Virus record (IMG/VR): IMGVR_UViG_3300024265_000185
Location: 1-26,565 of that record
Length of the DNA: 26,565 bases
Direction: 5' to 3' (one strand)
From: a virus
Positions 7,611 to 17,300 of the stretch are shown here, in pieces. Position 1 is the stretch's first letter; each line of letters starts with the position of its first letter. A model generated the notes under the pieces. The model was not told the DNA's origin and made no database searches. It saw only the letters and a list, made by a program, of their open reading frames with translations. The position numbers were made by a program, and so were the translations under genes.

Positions 7611-8567
7611 ATGGCATACGGAATGAAAGGACATCTTGGGATCTGTTTTCAACAGAGTTTTGGTACTGCTTATATCAGTAGTTTTTTCTATGTACCGCTT
7701 ATCAGTGAAAGTGTTGTTGAGAGTATTCCACCCATTGTATCTGAGGGGATGCGTGGACGATTCGAAGAAGGTGACAGTTACGAAGGTGCTCATGAGGTTG
7801 CCGGTGATGTAGTAATCCCTGCACATCCGGTACTCTTAGGAGTACTGCTTAAAGCGTGGTGCGGTCAGTCTTCAGGTTCGTTAGCAACGTCAGTCTATAC
7901 TCATACTTTTCAACCGAAGACCTCAGATTTTGGTACTATGGCTGCTGTTCCACCTATGACGATTGAGGTATATAGAGACAGTGGTTCTGCTCACCAGTAT
8001 CATGATTGTTTATGTAACGGACTTTCGATTGAGATAGCGTATGGTGCAATAATTAAAGCTACTATGAGTATTATGGGAGCAAGTTTTGCAAAGGTTGCTA
8101 AAACAGGCCCAACATATATTGCAGGGAGTGAGTTTGTATGGAATCAGTCAAGTATCAGTTTTGGCGGTGCGGTTGATGAAGTATCTCAGATCACTTTAAA
8201 CATGGCTAATAATCTCGAGGGAAGAGGTACACTTGACGGTACAAAGAAATTTAATCGGATAAAACGTGCCGGTTTTCGTACAATAGATGTGTCAGGTACT
8301 ATTCTTTTTGTGGATGATGCTGAGTTCGATAAATGGCACGGACAGACTACACAGAAAACAGTAATCACGGTAACAGGCCAAGCTATTACAAGTGGTTATA
8401 ATGGAACATTTGAGGCCGATATACCTACAATGCGGTATTCGGAGTTTCCGGTAAACATAGGTGGCCCCGGAATGATAGAGGTCGGATTTGCTGCGTCTGC
8501 GAAGTATAATACTGGTTCAGCGACAATGGCAAAGTTTACGTTAGTTAACACACAATCAGTTTATTAA
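7611..8567 (+). CDS. Major tail tube protein
   Basis: A 318-residue protein directly before the tail-chaperone pair and tape measure, the standard slot for the tail tube subunit. Its start (YGMKGHLGICFQQSFGT) and mid segments (GAHEVAGDVVIPAHP, then LLGVLLKAW) match the general pattern of phage tail tube proteins, in which a beta-sandwich ring is built from such strands. Predicted content is largely beta strand, with no membrane helix. An AAGGAGAA lies before the ATG. The protein is larger than lambda gpV and may carry an extra surface domain at its C-terminus. Confidence 0.8.
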   Translation: MAYGMKGHLGICFQQSFGTAYISSFFYVPLISESVVESIPPIVSEGMRGRFEEGDSYEGAHEVAGDVVIPAHPVLLGVLLKAWCGQSSGSLATSVYTHTFQPKTSDFGTMAAVPPMTIEVYRDSGSAHQYHDCLCNGLSIEIAYGAIIKATMSIMGASFAKVAKTGPTYIAGSEFVWNQSSISFGGAVDEVSQITLNMANNLEGRGTLDGTKKFNRIKRAGFRTIDVSGTILFVDDAEFDKWHGQTTQKTVITVTGQAITSGYNGTFEADIPTMRYSEFPVNIGGPGMIEVGFAASAKYNTGSATMAKFTLVNTQSVY

Positions 8568-8582
8568 ACGAAAGGGGGAAGC

Positions 8583-9017
8583 ATGGACGTTATAATTGGA
8601 TGGAGTTCATACGAGACAAAATTTTTAGATGATCCGGTAACTATGGAGTTACGATCATTGAGAACGGAAGCATTTTTTAAATTACTTCCACTCATGCAGC
8701 ATAAAAATGCAAAACAACCAAAAGAGTCTGTTGAGAAATATCTTAAGCGGCTAACACCGGAAGAAAAGATTGAGATACAGGGAGCAAGTATTAAGACTCA
8801 AAAATTATCGGTTGAAATATTTCCTGATCATGTAAAGAATATAACAGGAATAACGTTAAACGGCAAAGCACCGACTTTTGAAGATTTGGCACAGGAAGCA
8901 ATTTTTCTTAATTTAGCGGTAGATATTTGTGGAGAACTTATATCGAGAACAAAACTTACAAGGGATGAGGAAAAAAACTCCGAAGGACTGTCCGCTTCTT
9001 CAACACAGGACGATTAA
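8583..9017 (+). CDS. Tail assembly chaperone, short form (gpG-like)
   Basis: A 144-residue, mostly helical protein between the tail tube and tape measure. It matches the role of lambda gpG: the more abundant chaperone that keeps the tape measure soluble before the tube is built. It includes LRSLRTEAFFKLLPLM, LKRLTPEEKIEIQG and a low-complexity acidic/serine end (SASSTQDD) that is reached only when no frameshift occurs. The start has a strong AAAGGGGG. A slippery heptamer at 8972-8978 allows some ribosomes to shift into the next frame. Confidence 0.8.
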   Translation: MDVIIGWSSYETKFLDDPVTMELRSLRTEAFFKLLPLMQHKNAKQPKESVEKYLKRLTPEEKIEIQGASIKTQKLSVEIFPDHVKNITGITLNGKAPTFEDLAQEAIFLNLAVDICGELISRTKLTRDEEKNSEGLSASSTQDD

Positions 9018-9256
9018 TTAACGCAAACTTTGCGGGTAGTCCTTTTTCGGTATGGTTAAAACTTTTTCATATGTGTCACGAATGGACGTATGACGGTGGA
9101 CAAGCAGTATCAAAGAGTAAAAGAACTTTTCGAACTGGTTACTATAAACGTTTATACTTACCGTCATCAGGTGATTTAAAGGATCAGTTTATTATTGTAA
9201 TGGATATTTTAAATATTATTCGTATCGAGGAAAATGAGATAGCAACAAATGTCTGA
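8583..9256 (+). CDS. Tail assembly chaperone, -1 frameshift fusion (gpGT-like)
   Basis: Ribosomes that slip by -1 at A AAA AAC (8972-8978) would continue in the frame starting CTC at 8978 and read open to the TGA at 9254-9256. This gives 132 residues of the short form plus 92 new ones, 224 in all. The added part contains FAGSPFSVWLKLFHM, WTYDGGQAV and YYKRLYLPSSGDL, a compact domain like lambda gpT. The extension has no ribosome binding site of its own before its first ATG (9071), and the tape measure starts inside its end (9249). Size, order and slippery site all match the conserved gpG/gpGT system. Confidence 0.85.
8972..8978 (+). promoter_or_regulatory. Programmed -1 ribosomal frameshift site, A AAA AAC
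   Basis: The bases AAAAAAC are phased so that the zero-frame codons are AAA (8973-8975) and AAC (8976-8978), the canonical X XXY YYZ arrangement. It lies 13 codons before the zero-frame stop. I see no convincing strong stem-loop just downstream; a weak GTCC/GGAC pairing (8990-8993 with 9008-9011) exists. Confidence 0.85.
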
Positions 9257-11132
9257 TAAAATAGAAATCATAATAGCTGCAAGAGATAAATTTAGTGGAG
9301 CCTTTGGTAAACTTACAGGGATGCTTCCATCTGCTAAGACACTGGCTCTTGGAACTGCTGCTGCAATCGGTGGTATAGGTACGGCTCTTATAGCTATGAC
9401 GAAATCAACTGCTAATGCTTACGACAAGGTTCAAAAATTTTCTGAACGGATAGGTATTTCAACGGAAGCTTTAAGTAGTTATCATCATGCTGCGGAACTT
9501 TCAGGTGTTTCAACAATGGCTTTTGATACGAGTTTACAGAGAATGACTCGGAGGATATCAGAAGCCGAACAGGGAATAGGTGTTGCTGTAAATGCGTTGG
9601 ATGAATTAGATATCTCGATTGATTCCATTACAGGGAAATCACCGGATCAACAGTTTGAAATAATTGCCGGGGCTATGGAAGGTATGGCAAGTCAATCTGA
9701 TAAAGTCCGTCTTGCTATGCAATTCTTCGATACCGAGGGTGTCGGGATGTTACAGATGTTGACAAACGGCACGAAAGGTCTAAAGGAAATGACTACCGAA
9801 GCTGAGAGATTCGGTCTTGTTATCTCCGCTGAAGCCGGTGCTAATGCTGCTGCTTTTAATGACTCCTTAACACGGATAACTGCTTCATTTACAGGATTGA
9901 GAAATAAGATCGCTGAAGACGTGATGCCGGTAATGACTGAGATGGCGAATAAATTTGCTAACTTCGTGGCTGATAATAGAGAAAAGATTATAGACTTTGG
10001 TAAAAAGGCAGGGGGATCTTTTTTAGAGATAGTTGAAAAAGGTGTTTTTGCTGCTGCCGTACTTCATGATGCGTGGCGTGGTCTTGGAATGATATTTGCG
10101 ACTATGCAAATCGGATTCTATAGTTTTATACAAGGACTCGAAACTACAGGAAAAAAGATCGGAGATTGGTTAATATCTACCGGGTGGGCTGAAAGACAAT
10201 ATGATGAGACAAAAAGATTTTTTAAAATAATGGATGCAACTGGTAAATCTACTGCTGAAACAGAAGCTAATTTAATCAAAGCTGAAGAGGCTCTTAATAA
10301 ACTTGTGGAAACCGGATCGTCATTAGGTAGGGTGGAAGAAATAATAGATTTAATGAAAGAAAAATTTAAAGAATTAACTACAGAAATGTCCGAAGATAAT
10401 TTTAGATTATTTTCAGATATTTCATCTTACTTAGAACTTAATGCTGCTAATGCTCAAACAAATGCTGATGAAATAGTTGAAATACATACAATGCGTCTTG
10501 AACAAATTCGAGAATTAGAAGCTGCTAAACAAGCTGAGGATGCTGTTATTTTAGCACAGTGGCAATCTGATGAGGAAGTACGAGCACAGGAAGAGATTGC
10601 AAGAACAAAAGCTATTGCTGATACGAAGATGGCGATTGAAAGACAGTTTTACAGTAATCTACTTGTAATCGGGAGAGCTTTCGGTAGAACTATGTTTAAA
10701 ATAATGCAACTTGCAGCCGTTCCTCGTATGTGGATAGATGCCCATGAAGCAGCAACGAAATCATTAGCAGCTTATCCTTTTCCTTGGAATATTGTAATGG
10801 CTGCTGCGTCTTATGGAGCAGTAGCAGCTCATATCGCAACCGTGTCTGGTCTTGCACCGGCAGCTCATGGTGGTATTACTTCCGTACCAAGAGAACAAAC
10901 GTTCTTACTGGATAAGGGGGAGCGGGTTTTATCACCTAATCAGAATCAAGATTTCACGGATTTTATTGGAGGTGGTAATGCCGGGTCGCAAAGTATAACT
11001 GTGGAAGTACTACCAAACGCAAGTAATGTACAGGCCATGCTTCAGATGGACAAAGACGATTGGTATAATATCGTAAATGATAAAGTCATACCGGCTATGA
11101 AACGTTTAAAGACCGTTGGAGTTGAAGTTTAA
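9249..11132 (+). CDS. Tape measure protein
   Basis: A 627-residue protein directly after the chaperone pair. It has an N-terminal IEIIIAARDKFSGAFGKLTG typical of phage tape measures, a hydrophobic Ala/Gly-rich stretch at about residues 30-50 (LALGTAAAIGGIGTALIAMT), long helical or coiled-coil segments (residues about 330-470, rich in Glu, Ala and Lys), and a second hydrophobic patch with PFPWNIVMAAASYGAVAA at about 510-540. The C-terminus carries GGITSVPREQTFLLDKGERVLS, seen in many tape measures. Using the usual 0.15 nm per residue, the tail would be about 95 nm. It overlaps the next gene (TAATG). Confidence 0.9.
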   Translation: MSDKIEIIIAARDKFSGAFGKLTGMLPSAKTLALGTAAAIGGIGTALIAMTKSTANAYDKVQKFSERIGISTEALSSYHHAAELSGVSTMAFDTSLQRMTRRISEAEQGIGVAVNALDELDISIDSITGKSPDQQFEIIAGAMEGMASQSDKVRLAMQFFDTEGVGMLQMLTNGTKGLKEMTTEAERFGLVISAEAGANAAAFNDSLTRITASFTGLRNKIAEDVMPVMTEMANKFANFVADNREKIIDFGKKAGGSFLEIVEKGVFAAAVLHDAWRGLGMIFATMQIGFYSFIQGLETTGKKIGDWLISTGWAERQYDETKRFFKIMDATGKSTAETEANLIKAEEALNKLVETGSSLGRVEEIIDLMKEKFKELTTEMSEDNFRLFSDISSYLELNAANAQTNADEIVEIHTMRLEQIRELEAAKQAEDAVILAQWQSDEEVRAQEEIARTKAIADTKMAIERQFYSNLLVIGRAFGRTMFKIMQLAAVPRMWIDAHEAATKSLAAYPFPWNIVMAAASYGAVAAHIATVSGLAPAAHGGITSVPREQTFLLDKGERVLSPNQNQDFTDFIGGGNAGSQSITVEVLPNASNVQAMLQMDKDDWYNIVNDKVIPAMKRLKTVGVEV

Positions 11133-11494
11133 TGGCGACTTTTGAATTGGGAATATCGAGTGCAAATGCTGTTACGTTTTATCCTGAGTGGGATTACAAG
11201 GCCGGTAAAATACAGATTCGTAATGAACATAGAACACGGGCAGGGAAACTAACTTTATATAAATGGAGTGATTATAAAACATTTGAATTTGAAGTAAATT
11301 GGGTAACTGCGAGTGACGCTTCACACGTCAATTCGTGGTTTGATACAAATACAGAATTGCTCTTTCTCATAACATCAAGCGGAGTTACTGCGGTACACAG
11401 TGTAATGCTGGTCGGAAAAGAAACACCATTGGCTCAATATAATAAGCCTTATGAGAATTATTATAAGGGATCGATATTGTTAGAGGGTTACTAA
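11132..11494 (+). CDS. Distal tail-like protein, single domain
   Basis: A 120-residue protein directly after the tape measure. It resembles small tail-tip proteins with a beta fold: FELGISSANAVTFYPEWD, an RT/RAGKL turn, SWFDTNTELLFLIT and LAQYNKPYENYYKGSI, ending LLEGY. The same pattern forms the C-terminal 120 residues of the next gene (NSWWDSGTKVQFHI, FAQYNKPHTDRMTG, ELEGY), so the pair arose by duplication. Likely role: the ring joining tail tube to tip (distal tail). The stop is directly followed by the next ATG. Confidence 0.65.
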   Translation: MATFELGISSANAVTFYPEWDYKAGKIQIRNEHRTRAGKLTLYKWSDYKTFEFEVNWVTASDASHVNSWFDTNTELLFLITSSGVTAVHSVMLVGKETPLAQYNKPYENYYKGSILLEGY

Positions 11495-12418
11495 ATGCCT
11501 ACTGGTATTTTTTATTCTACGCAGAGCGGTGATGATACGACTTGGAATGATATAGATTTTCATAGTAATATTGTCAATAATACTTTGGGAAGTTTTTTAA
11601 CTTATGATGGTAATACTTCAATCCTTATTCGAGATATTACACCGGGAAAAAATGCGAATATTATATCAGCTAAGTTAAAAATGTTCGCAATAAATTTAGG
11701 CCTTGGTAATTACGATAATGACACAGCTAATGAAAATATTTATTTTGAAGATACAGTCAATCCGGTTGCACCGACTAAGCTTTCAGAAGCATTAGCGTTA
11801 GAAATAAGATTAACTTCGCCTGTAGCGTGGAACGCTATTGAACACTGGACTACCGGACAATGGTATTGGTCACCTGATTTTAGTAATGCTTTTCAGAGCA
11901 TAGTTAATAAACCAAACTGGCTTTCAGGTAAAAATGCTCAGATAGTTTTACTTAATAACGGATCAACGAACAATGCATTTAGAGCACTTGCAGCTTATGA
12001 TTATAGTAGTGCTCAGTATAGACCGGAATTTCATGTTGAATGGTCACCTGCTGAAACAGGCTATGGTTTAGGTACAACAAGTGCTGATCAGATTAGTTTT
12101 AGTCCTAAGTGGGATAGTTACAAAAGGGGAAAAAAACAGTCAGCAATTCATAATAGATCACGTTCAAGTAAATTAAATATTTATAACTACGGAAGTTATA
12201 AAAGAATAGTGATAGAGACTGAATTTTTAGAAGCTGATAGAGCGGCAGAAGTTAACTCTTGGTGGGATAGTGGAACTAAAGTACAGTTTCATATAAATTC
12301 AGGAAATTCATCCGGGGTATATAGCATGATGATTATGAATGAATCAACACCATTTGCACAGTATAATAAACCTCATACGGATAGAATGACTGGTCGTATA
12401 GAACTGGAAGGGTACTAA
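11495..12418 (+). CDS. Tail-tip protein: carbohydrate-binding-like sandwich fused to distal tail-like domain
   Basis: A 307-residue protein in two parts. Residues 1-185 look like a DNRLRE/CBM-type beta sandwich: an opening tail of strands (SFLTYDGNTSILIRDIT), SAKLKMFAI, WNAIEHWTTGQWYW and a closing RPEFHVEWSP. Such domains often bind polysaccharide. Residues 188-307 are a paralogue of the whole preceding 120-residue protein. So the phage has a bare copy and a copy carrying an added, possibly glycan-binding, domain. It overlaps the following gene (TAATG). Binding is inferred, not shown. Confidence 0.65.
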   Translation: MPTGIFYSTQSGDDTTWNDIDFHSNIVNNTLGSFLTYDGNTSILIRDITPGKNANIISAKLKMFAINLGLGNYDNDTANENIYFEDTVNPVAPTKLSEALALEIRLTSPVAWNAIEHWTTGQWYWSPDFSNAFQSIVNKPNWLSGKNAQIVLLNNGSTNNAFRALAAYDYSSAQYRPEFHVEWSPAETGYGLGTTSADQISFSPKWDSYKRGKKQSAIHNRSRSSKLNIYNYGSYKRIVIETEFLEADRAAEVNSWWDSGTKVQFHINSGNSSGVYSMMIMNESTPFAQYNKPHTDRMTGRIELEGY

Positions 12419-13587
12419 TGGTAGCAGTTACATCATGGTTTGTAGATCAGACGAATGCTCCGGCAACTGAACCGGACATGACTTTTTTAATCGGTACTTC
12501 CGATTATTCAGATCGTGTTATTAAATGGCCTAAAATCAAGAGGGAGTCGGAGAGTGTAAAGTTTTCAAGTGTCGCTGTTGCTGTTGATAATGTCGATGGA
12601 CATTTTAACGGATTTTATACGAATGTTTATACAATACCGAATACCTGTACTTTAAAGATCGGGTTTACTCATCCTAACAGTAACGCTGAATTATTAACGG
12701 TATTCACAGGATTTTTGGAGGATGTACGATACAGTAAAAAACAATGTCTTTTGAAAATGAAAGACCGGCTGACTGATATGGGTGATCGAAAGGTAGGGGA
12801 TTCTGCTTCACCGGTTACGTTTGCAAATACTATACCATCAGAGATAGCTTGGGTTTTATGTACGAGTTACGGAGAATTATCGACTACAAAGAGTTCTGCT
12901 AATCCTGACATTGATTACACTGAGTTTCAAATATGGGCTGAAACGTTTTCAAAAGATACCGTAATTTGTGGGGCAAACTACGAAGGAATGAAGGTTTCGA
13001 AGGCTTTAACTTCGATTGCTGAAATGACAGGATCGATGATTTGGGTAGGTGGTGACGGTAAAATTATATTTAAAAGATACGTTGATGTTTCGTCTAATGA
13101 AACGCTGATCACCGATCCAATTGATTTAAGAATAGATGTTGAGGGTAAACGGCTTGCAAATCGTCAGAGTGTTCATTTTGATTATGCTGTTGAAAGTAAT
13201 TACTGGCAAAAACTGATAGTACAGGAAAATAGTGTTAGTGTTAGTTCTTACGGGTTGTATGATGATTTAAAAGAGGACGAAAATATTTGGTACGTTGATT
13301 CTGTATCAGCTCTTGGATTCGCACAGCGAAGATTAGGAATTTACCGAGAACCTCCGAAACGGTTTGAAGTAGACACACAGCTTTCCGGTGTCTTTAGAGA
13401 TATGGGCGAGTCAATACGTTTGGTGGATTCTTTTTTTGGAATTACATCAGCCGATATTTGGCGTATTACCGAACATGAACTGGATATGCAGACAGGGGAG
13501 ATGTACTTCGAACTTGATGGAGCGTTTTCAGGAAGTCCTTTTACACTGGATGTTTCTAAACTTGATGGAAGTGATTTATTATTATGA
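12418..13587 (+). CDS. Tail hub / baseplate protein (Tal or gp27-like)
   Basis: A 389-residue protein in the slot of the tail hub that closes the tube and holds fibres. It begins with two strand-rich segments (VKFSSVAVAVDNVDGHFNGFY, of which residues about 47-65 fit the 'nv dg.F' motif of hub domains), then LKIGFTH and LTVFTGFLEDVRYS, as in hub domains of the gp27/gpD type. The middle has SKALTSIAEMTGSMIWVGGDGKIIF, common in these proteins, and the end has WRITEHELDMQTGEMYFEL. There is no visible peptidase or lysozyme domain. Order after tape measure and distal tail proteins supports the call. Confidence 0.7.
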   Translation: MVAVTSWFVDQTNAPATEPDMTFLIGTSDYSDRVIKWPKIKRESESVKFSSVAVAVDNVDGHFNGFYTNVYTIPNTCTLKIGFTHPNSNAELLTVFTGFLEDVRYSKKQCLLKMKDRLTDMGDRKVGDSASPVTFANTIPSEIAWVLCTSYGELSTTKSSANPDIDYTEFQIWAETFSKDTVICGANYEGMKVSKALTSIAEMTGSMIWVGGDGKIIFKRYVDVSSNETLITDPIDLRIDVEGKRLANRQSVHFDYAVESNYWQKLIVQENSVSVSSYGLYDDLKEDENIWYVDSVSALGFAQRRLGIYREPPKRFEVDTQLSGVFRDMGESIRLVDSFFGITSADIWRITEHELDMQTGEMYFELDGAFSGSPFTLDVSKLDGSDLLL

Positions 13588-13599
13588 TGAGAGGATGCT

Positions 13600-14019
13600 A
13601 TGGCAACTTGGACTAACTTATCGGCAGCATTTGGTTATGGAACAACGTTAACCAGTGCACAACAGGGACAATTACGAGACAATATCACGGCAGCTTTTGA
13701 GAAAGCCGGTGGAGCCCCGGTACTGGCAAATGATTATGTAGTACGTGCCATGATAACATCAGGGGCAGTTGGATCAGTAGAAATTGGAGCTAAAGAAATT
13801 GATACGATACATATATCATCAGGTGCGATTGGAGCAGCCGAGATTAATATTCGAGCAGTTGGTTCTGCACAGTTGGATCAGAATCAAGTCACCGATGGTC
13901 ATATGGATTCTAATTTAGAATCAGTTACTATGAATAATATAGTGGCGGGAAGTAATTTTTACAAAATTATTGTAAGTAACGGTGTTATAACATCAGTAGT
14001 AGAATCACATGCACCATAA
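13600..14019 (+). CDS. Small fibre-like protein with repeated beta turns
   Basis: A 139-residue protein with an N-terminal attachment-like segment (WTNLSAAFGYGTTLTSAQQ, QLRDNITAAF) followed by imperfect repeats: SGAVGSVEIGAKEID, SGAIGAAEINIRAVG, then AQLDQNQV. Regular I/V-G/A-x-x-E spacing suggests a trimeric beta-helix or triple-stranded fibre shaft. It follows the tail hub and precedes larger fibre genes, so it probably belongs to the tail-fibre or tip complex. The start has GAGAGGATG upstream. No enzymatic motif is visible. Confidence 0.6.
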   Translation: MATWTNLSAAFGYGTTLTSAQQGQLRDNITAAFEKAGGAPVLANDYVVRAMITSGAVGSVEIGAKEIDTIHISSGAIGAAEINIRAVGSAQLDQNQVTDGHMDSNLESVTMNNIVAGSNFYKIIVSNGVITSVVESHAP

Positions 14020-14038
14020 AATTAAGGAGAATTAAACA

Positions 14039-14377
14039 ATGTTAAATTTAGAAGTTCCAAAGACACCACTTGGTAATCAAACTTTTGCAATCGTGCAGTC
14101 AGATTATATCGATATAATCTTACTTGCTGCAAATACAAAAGAAGATCACACCATCCCTACGGATGCTCAATACGTGGTATTTAATTGCGTGGATGCCGGG
14201 GGTGGACAGGTAACGTTCTGGATGAACATTGATAACGATGCAGCGATACCTTCCGCTGATGTGACTGACGGATCGGGAAGTGAGCCGAATCCAACCATCA
14301 GAGATCTTCATGGACAAACAACAATCAGTTTAATTGCGGCACAGGCTTGCTTTGTCGTGATGGCATTTTATAAATAG
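14039..14377 (+). CDS. Small virion-associated protein, unknown
   Basis: A 112-residue protein, predicted beta-rich (FAIVQSDYIDIILLAANTKED, QYVVFNCVDAGGGQVTFWMN, TTISLIAAQACFVVMAFYK). I do not recognise the family with certainty; the layout of strands resembles small fibre or tip accessory proteins. It lies in the fibre cluster, with AAGGAGAA before the ATG and a 17-base gap before the next gene, which itself has AGGAGGT. It is probably a structural component, for example of a trimeric tip; there is no signal peptide. Confidence 0.5.
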   Translation: MLNLEVPKTPLGNQTFAIVQSDYIDIILLAANTKEDHTIPTDAQYVVFNCVDAGGGQVTFWMNIDNDAAIPSADVTDGSGSEPNPTIRDLHGQTTISLIAAQACFVVMAFYK

Positions 14378-14394
14378 AAACAGGAGGTAGAAAA

Positions 14395-17300
14395 ATGGCT
14401 GGTGGAAATCCTTTTAATGTACCTGGCCCTCCGGCAATATTAGGGTCTAATGACAATGATAATAGTTTTCTCAGTGACGATGTTGTCGCGAATCGTGACG
14501 GATCGATCATTGAACGTCAGGAATGGATCATCAATGCTCTCGGTGGAGCACAGGCGAGATTTGAACAGAGTATATCGGCTACCGTTGAGGAAGATGTATA
14601 TTTACAGTTCACCATAACTTTGTTTGATCTTGATGCCGGTGCTGTGGCTTCTGCGAGTATTGATATAACGAGTATCAGTAACGTGATGTCAAAGGGGACT
14701 GCTGCCGGTGCTGCCTTTAGTGCTGCCGGTATTACACAACCAACCTTTGCGAAGTCAAACGGTCTTGTGACATGCTCCTATCGTTTCCTTGCTGCTGAAT
14801 GGGCGGTGGGTGACGTATATCGTCTGGTAGTTGGTGGTATTACTGCTGTCGTGGACGGTGAAACGGTTTATGTACCTGATATGGTATGGTCAAATCTCAT
14901 TGTCGAAGCTGCTGATATGACGGCTGAGATGGCGAAGATACCAAAGTCCGATAGTACCATTACATGGAATGACGTAGCTTTACAATCGATTCAGGATGAA
15001 TGTGAGGACGCTCTTGAAGGAGAAAATCTGGATCATCTTGCAAAGGTCGCTGTAGACACGAATCTTGCCACTACCGTACACGATGATAGTATCTTGGGAA
15101 ATTTGTTTGCAAAAGCAAACGTTACTAATTTTAACAGAACTACCGATTCAATGGAAATGTTATCGGATAAGTTAGGTGCGTATTCCGGTGACGGTGGAGC
15201 TGATTATAACGATTCAGTTAAAGCAGCGATAGAACTTCTTAGTAAATTCATTGCTTCCGGTGACGGTGACATGGCTGGTGGTACTCAACTGGCTTCCAAT
15301 AAATCTATTCCCGATGCTCTTGGTGTTACCGGAAGTGCAGCTATCAGTGAAGAGTTCAGTATGCAATCACTCTTTCAATTTCTGTATGGAAAACATGACA
15401 CCGTACATATTCTCTTTATACTTCCTGAAGCTGTCGGAAGTATCAATGCGGATAATACGGTCTTACAAACTGAGTTAGGTAAGTTGGGTGAAGTTATGAC
15501 AATCACACAAGCTGACTTACTTGCTCATGCCGAATTATCAAGCTATACTCTGGTTGTCTTGGGTACGAATAGCGGTACAGCTTGGACAACGGCTAACCTT
15601 GCAGACCTGAAACTCACACCTGATTTACCGATTCTCTGTGTTGATAAGGTGGCTTCCGCTTATCTTGAAATGGGTACTGACGGAGGGGATGCTGCTACAA
15701 AAACTGATATCAATGCCGTATCAACGATTGAGGGTAGTATTTTTGGAATCGGAGCGTGCGGATTAACCGGACTCGCTGCTGGTGCAAATGTAGTTTCAAC
15801 TTCAGCTACTTATCACACCTTAGATATGTCTGATGTAGATATTACCGAAACGTGGTGGGCTTATGAAACTGCTAATGCTAATACGGATGTTGTTTTAGGT
15901 GGTATTTTCAAACAGCAAAATGACGGTGAACTCGGTATTGATGAAGAAGGTGATCCGGTTCCGGGTAGTTTGATATTTGCCGGGTTCTGTTACGATGCGT
16001 CTGAACTGACAACATTAGGAAAGAGTACTTTTAAGCTGGCTGCTCTTATTCTGATTCATGAACGTACTGTAAGTTCATCAATTGCAATCATTGGAGCGAT
16101 CAGGGATTTTGAAAAAGAAGTTATCGGTAATCAAAAAAGCTTGTTATCAAATCCACTCCCTTTAGCTGATTTTATAACTGGTTCAAATTCTGGTTTAGGA
16201 GAGCCTTTACCAACAGATATTTCTCTATATGATGCAGTTCGAACTTTAGAGGGTTTATGTTTTGCCGGAATTATAACGACAGCGACAAGTGCTACGGAAT
16301 TTAAGGTTGCGAAGTTAGCTAATAAGGGAACAAATGTTTTTAATGATAAATTTTACATTCAGATAGTCGAAGCTGATAGCGCTGCACCTGAAGGGGAAGT
16401 TAAAAAAGTATCAGCTTATACGACAGGTGACGGTACTTTCACAACGGCTGCTTTCTCGGTAGCTCCTGATGTTGGTGATCAGATAATTTTATATCCTGAA
16501 AGTATTTTTGCTATTGGACAGATAGCTGATGCTGCTCTTGCAATGAACACAGCTTCGAATGGAGCTCAAACAATCGTAACACTTCTTCGGAGTATCTTAG
16601 AACGATTAGGTGAAACACCGGCTGATTCAGATGATAGTGCTCATACTATTCTTGGTCAACGTGATCTCACTGTTCCAGCAATGAACGCAGCAATGTCAAC
16701 TTCAAATTCAATTATTGAGATAGTTAGTGCTATTAAGGAACGTTTAGGTGCAACTCCGGCAGACACTGATGATCCACTTCATTTGATTCATGGTCAAAGA
16801 GATGATGCAGCTCCGGGTATGAACGTTGCTCCGGCTAACTCGGATAGTATTATAATGCATTTGAAAGCTATCCGTGAAACAGTTGGACAGGAGCCTGCCG
16901 ATGCCGATGACTCTCTTCATACTACAGTTGGTCAAAGGGATGCTACGGCTACGTCAGATGATCTTTCTGATATTGCTTCTACAGGTTTGAATGCAAAGGT
17001 TAGAAGGGCGTTGTTAAGATTTTCAGCCGGTGCGTTCAGCACAACAATTGATCCCGGTGGTTCTGCCCGAACTTGTCTCGAAGATCTTTGGACAGATTTA
17101 GGAGCTATGATTGCCGGTGCTGATGGTATTACCACATGGCCGGCTGCTGCTGATATCGGAGATGGTAAATCCCTTGCTGAAGGAATCAGGGCTATCCTTA
17201 CCTCGCTCGTTGGTGGAGATAATTTTGATGGATATACAAATATCAATAATACAGCGAATGTGTCTATCAATGCAGCTTTACAGAATATAGCTACTATTTT

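Noticed and set aside
9071-9256. Stand-alone 61-residue gene
   Set aside because: It has no ribosome binding site, and the same frame is open back to the A AAA AAC slippery site, so it is the end of the -1 frameshift product.
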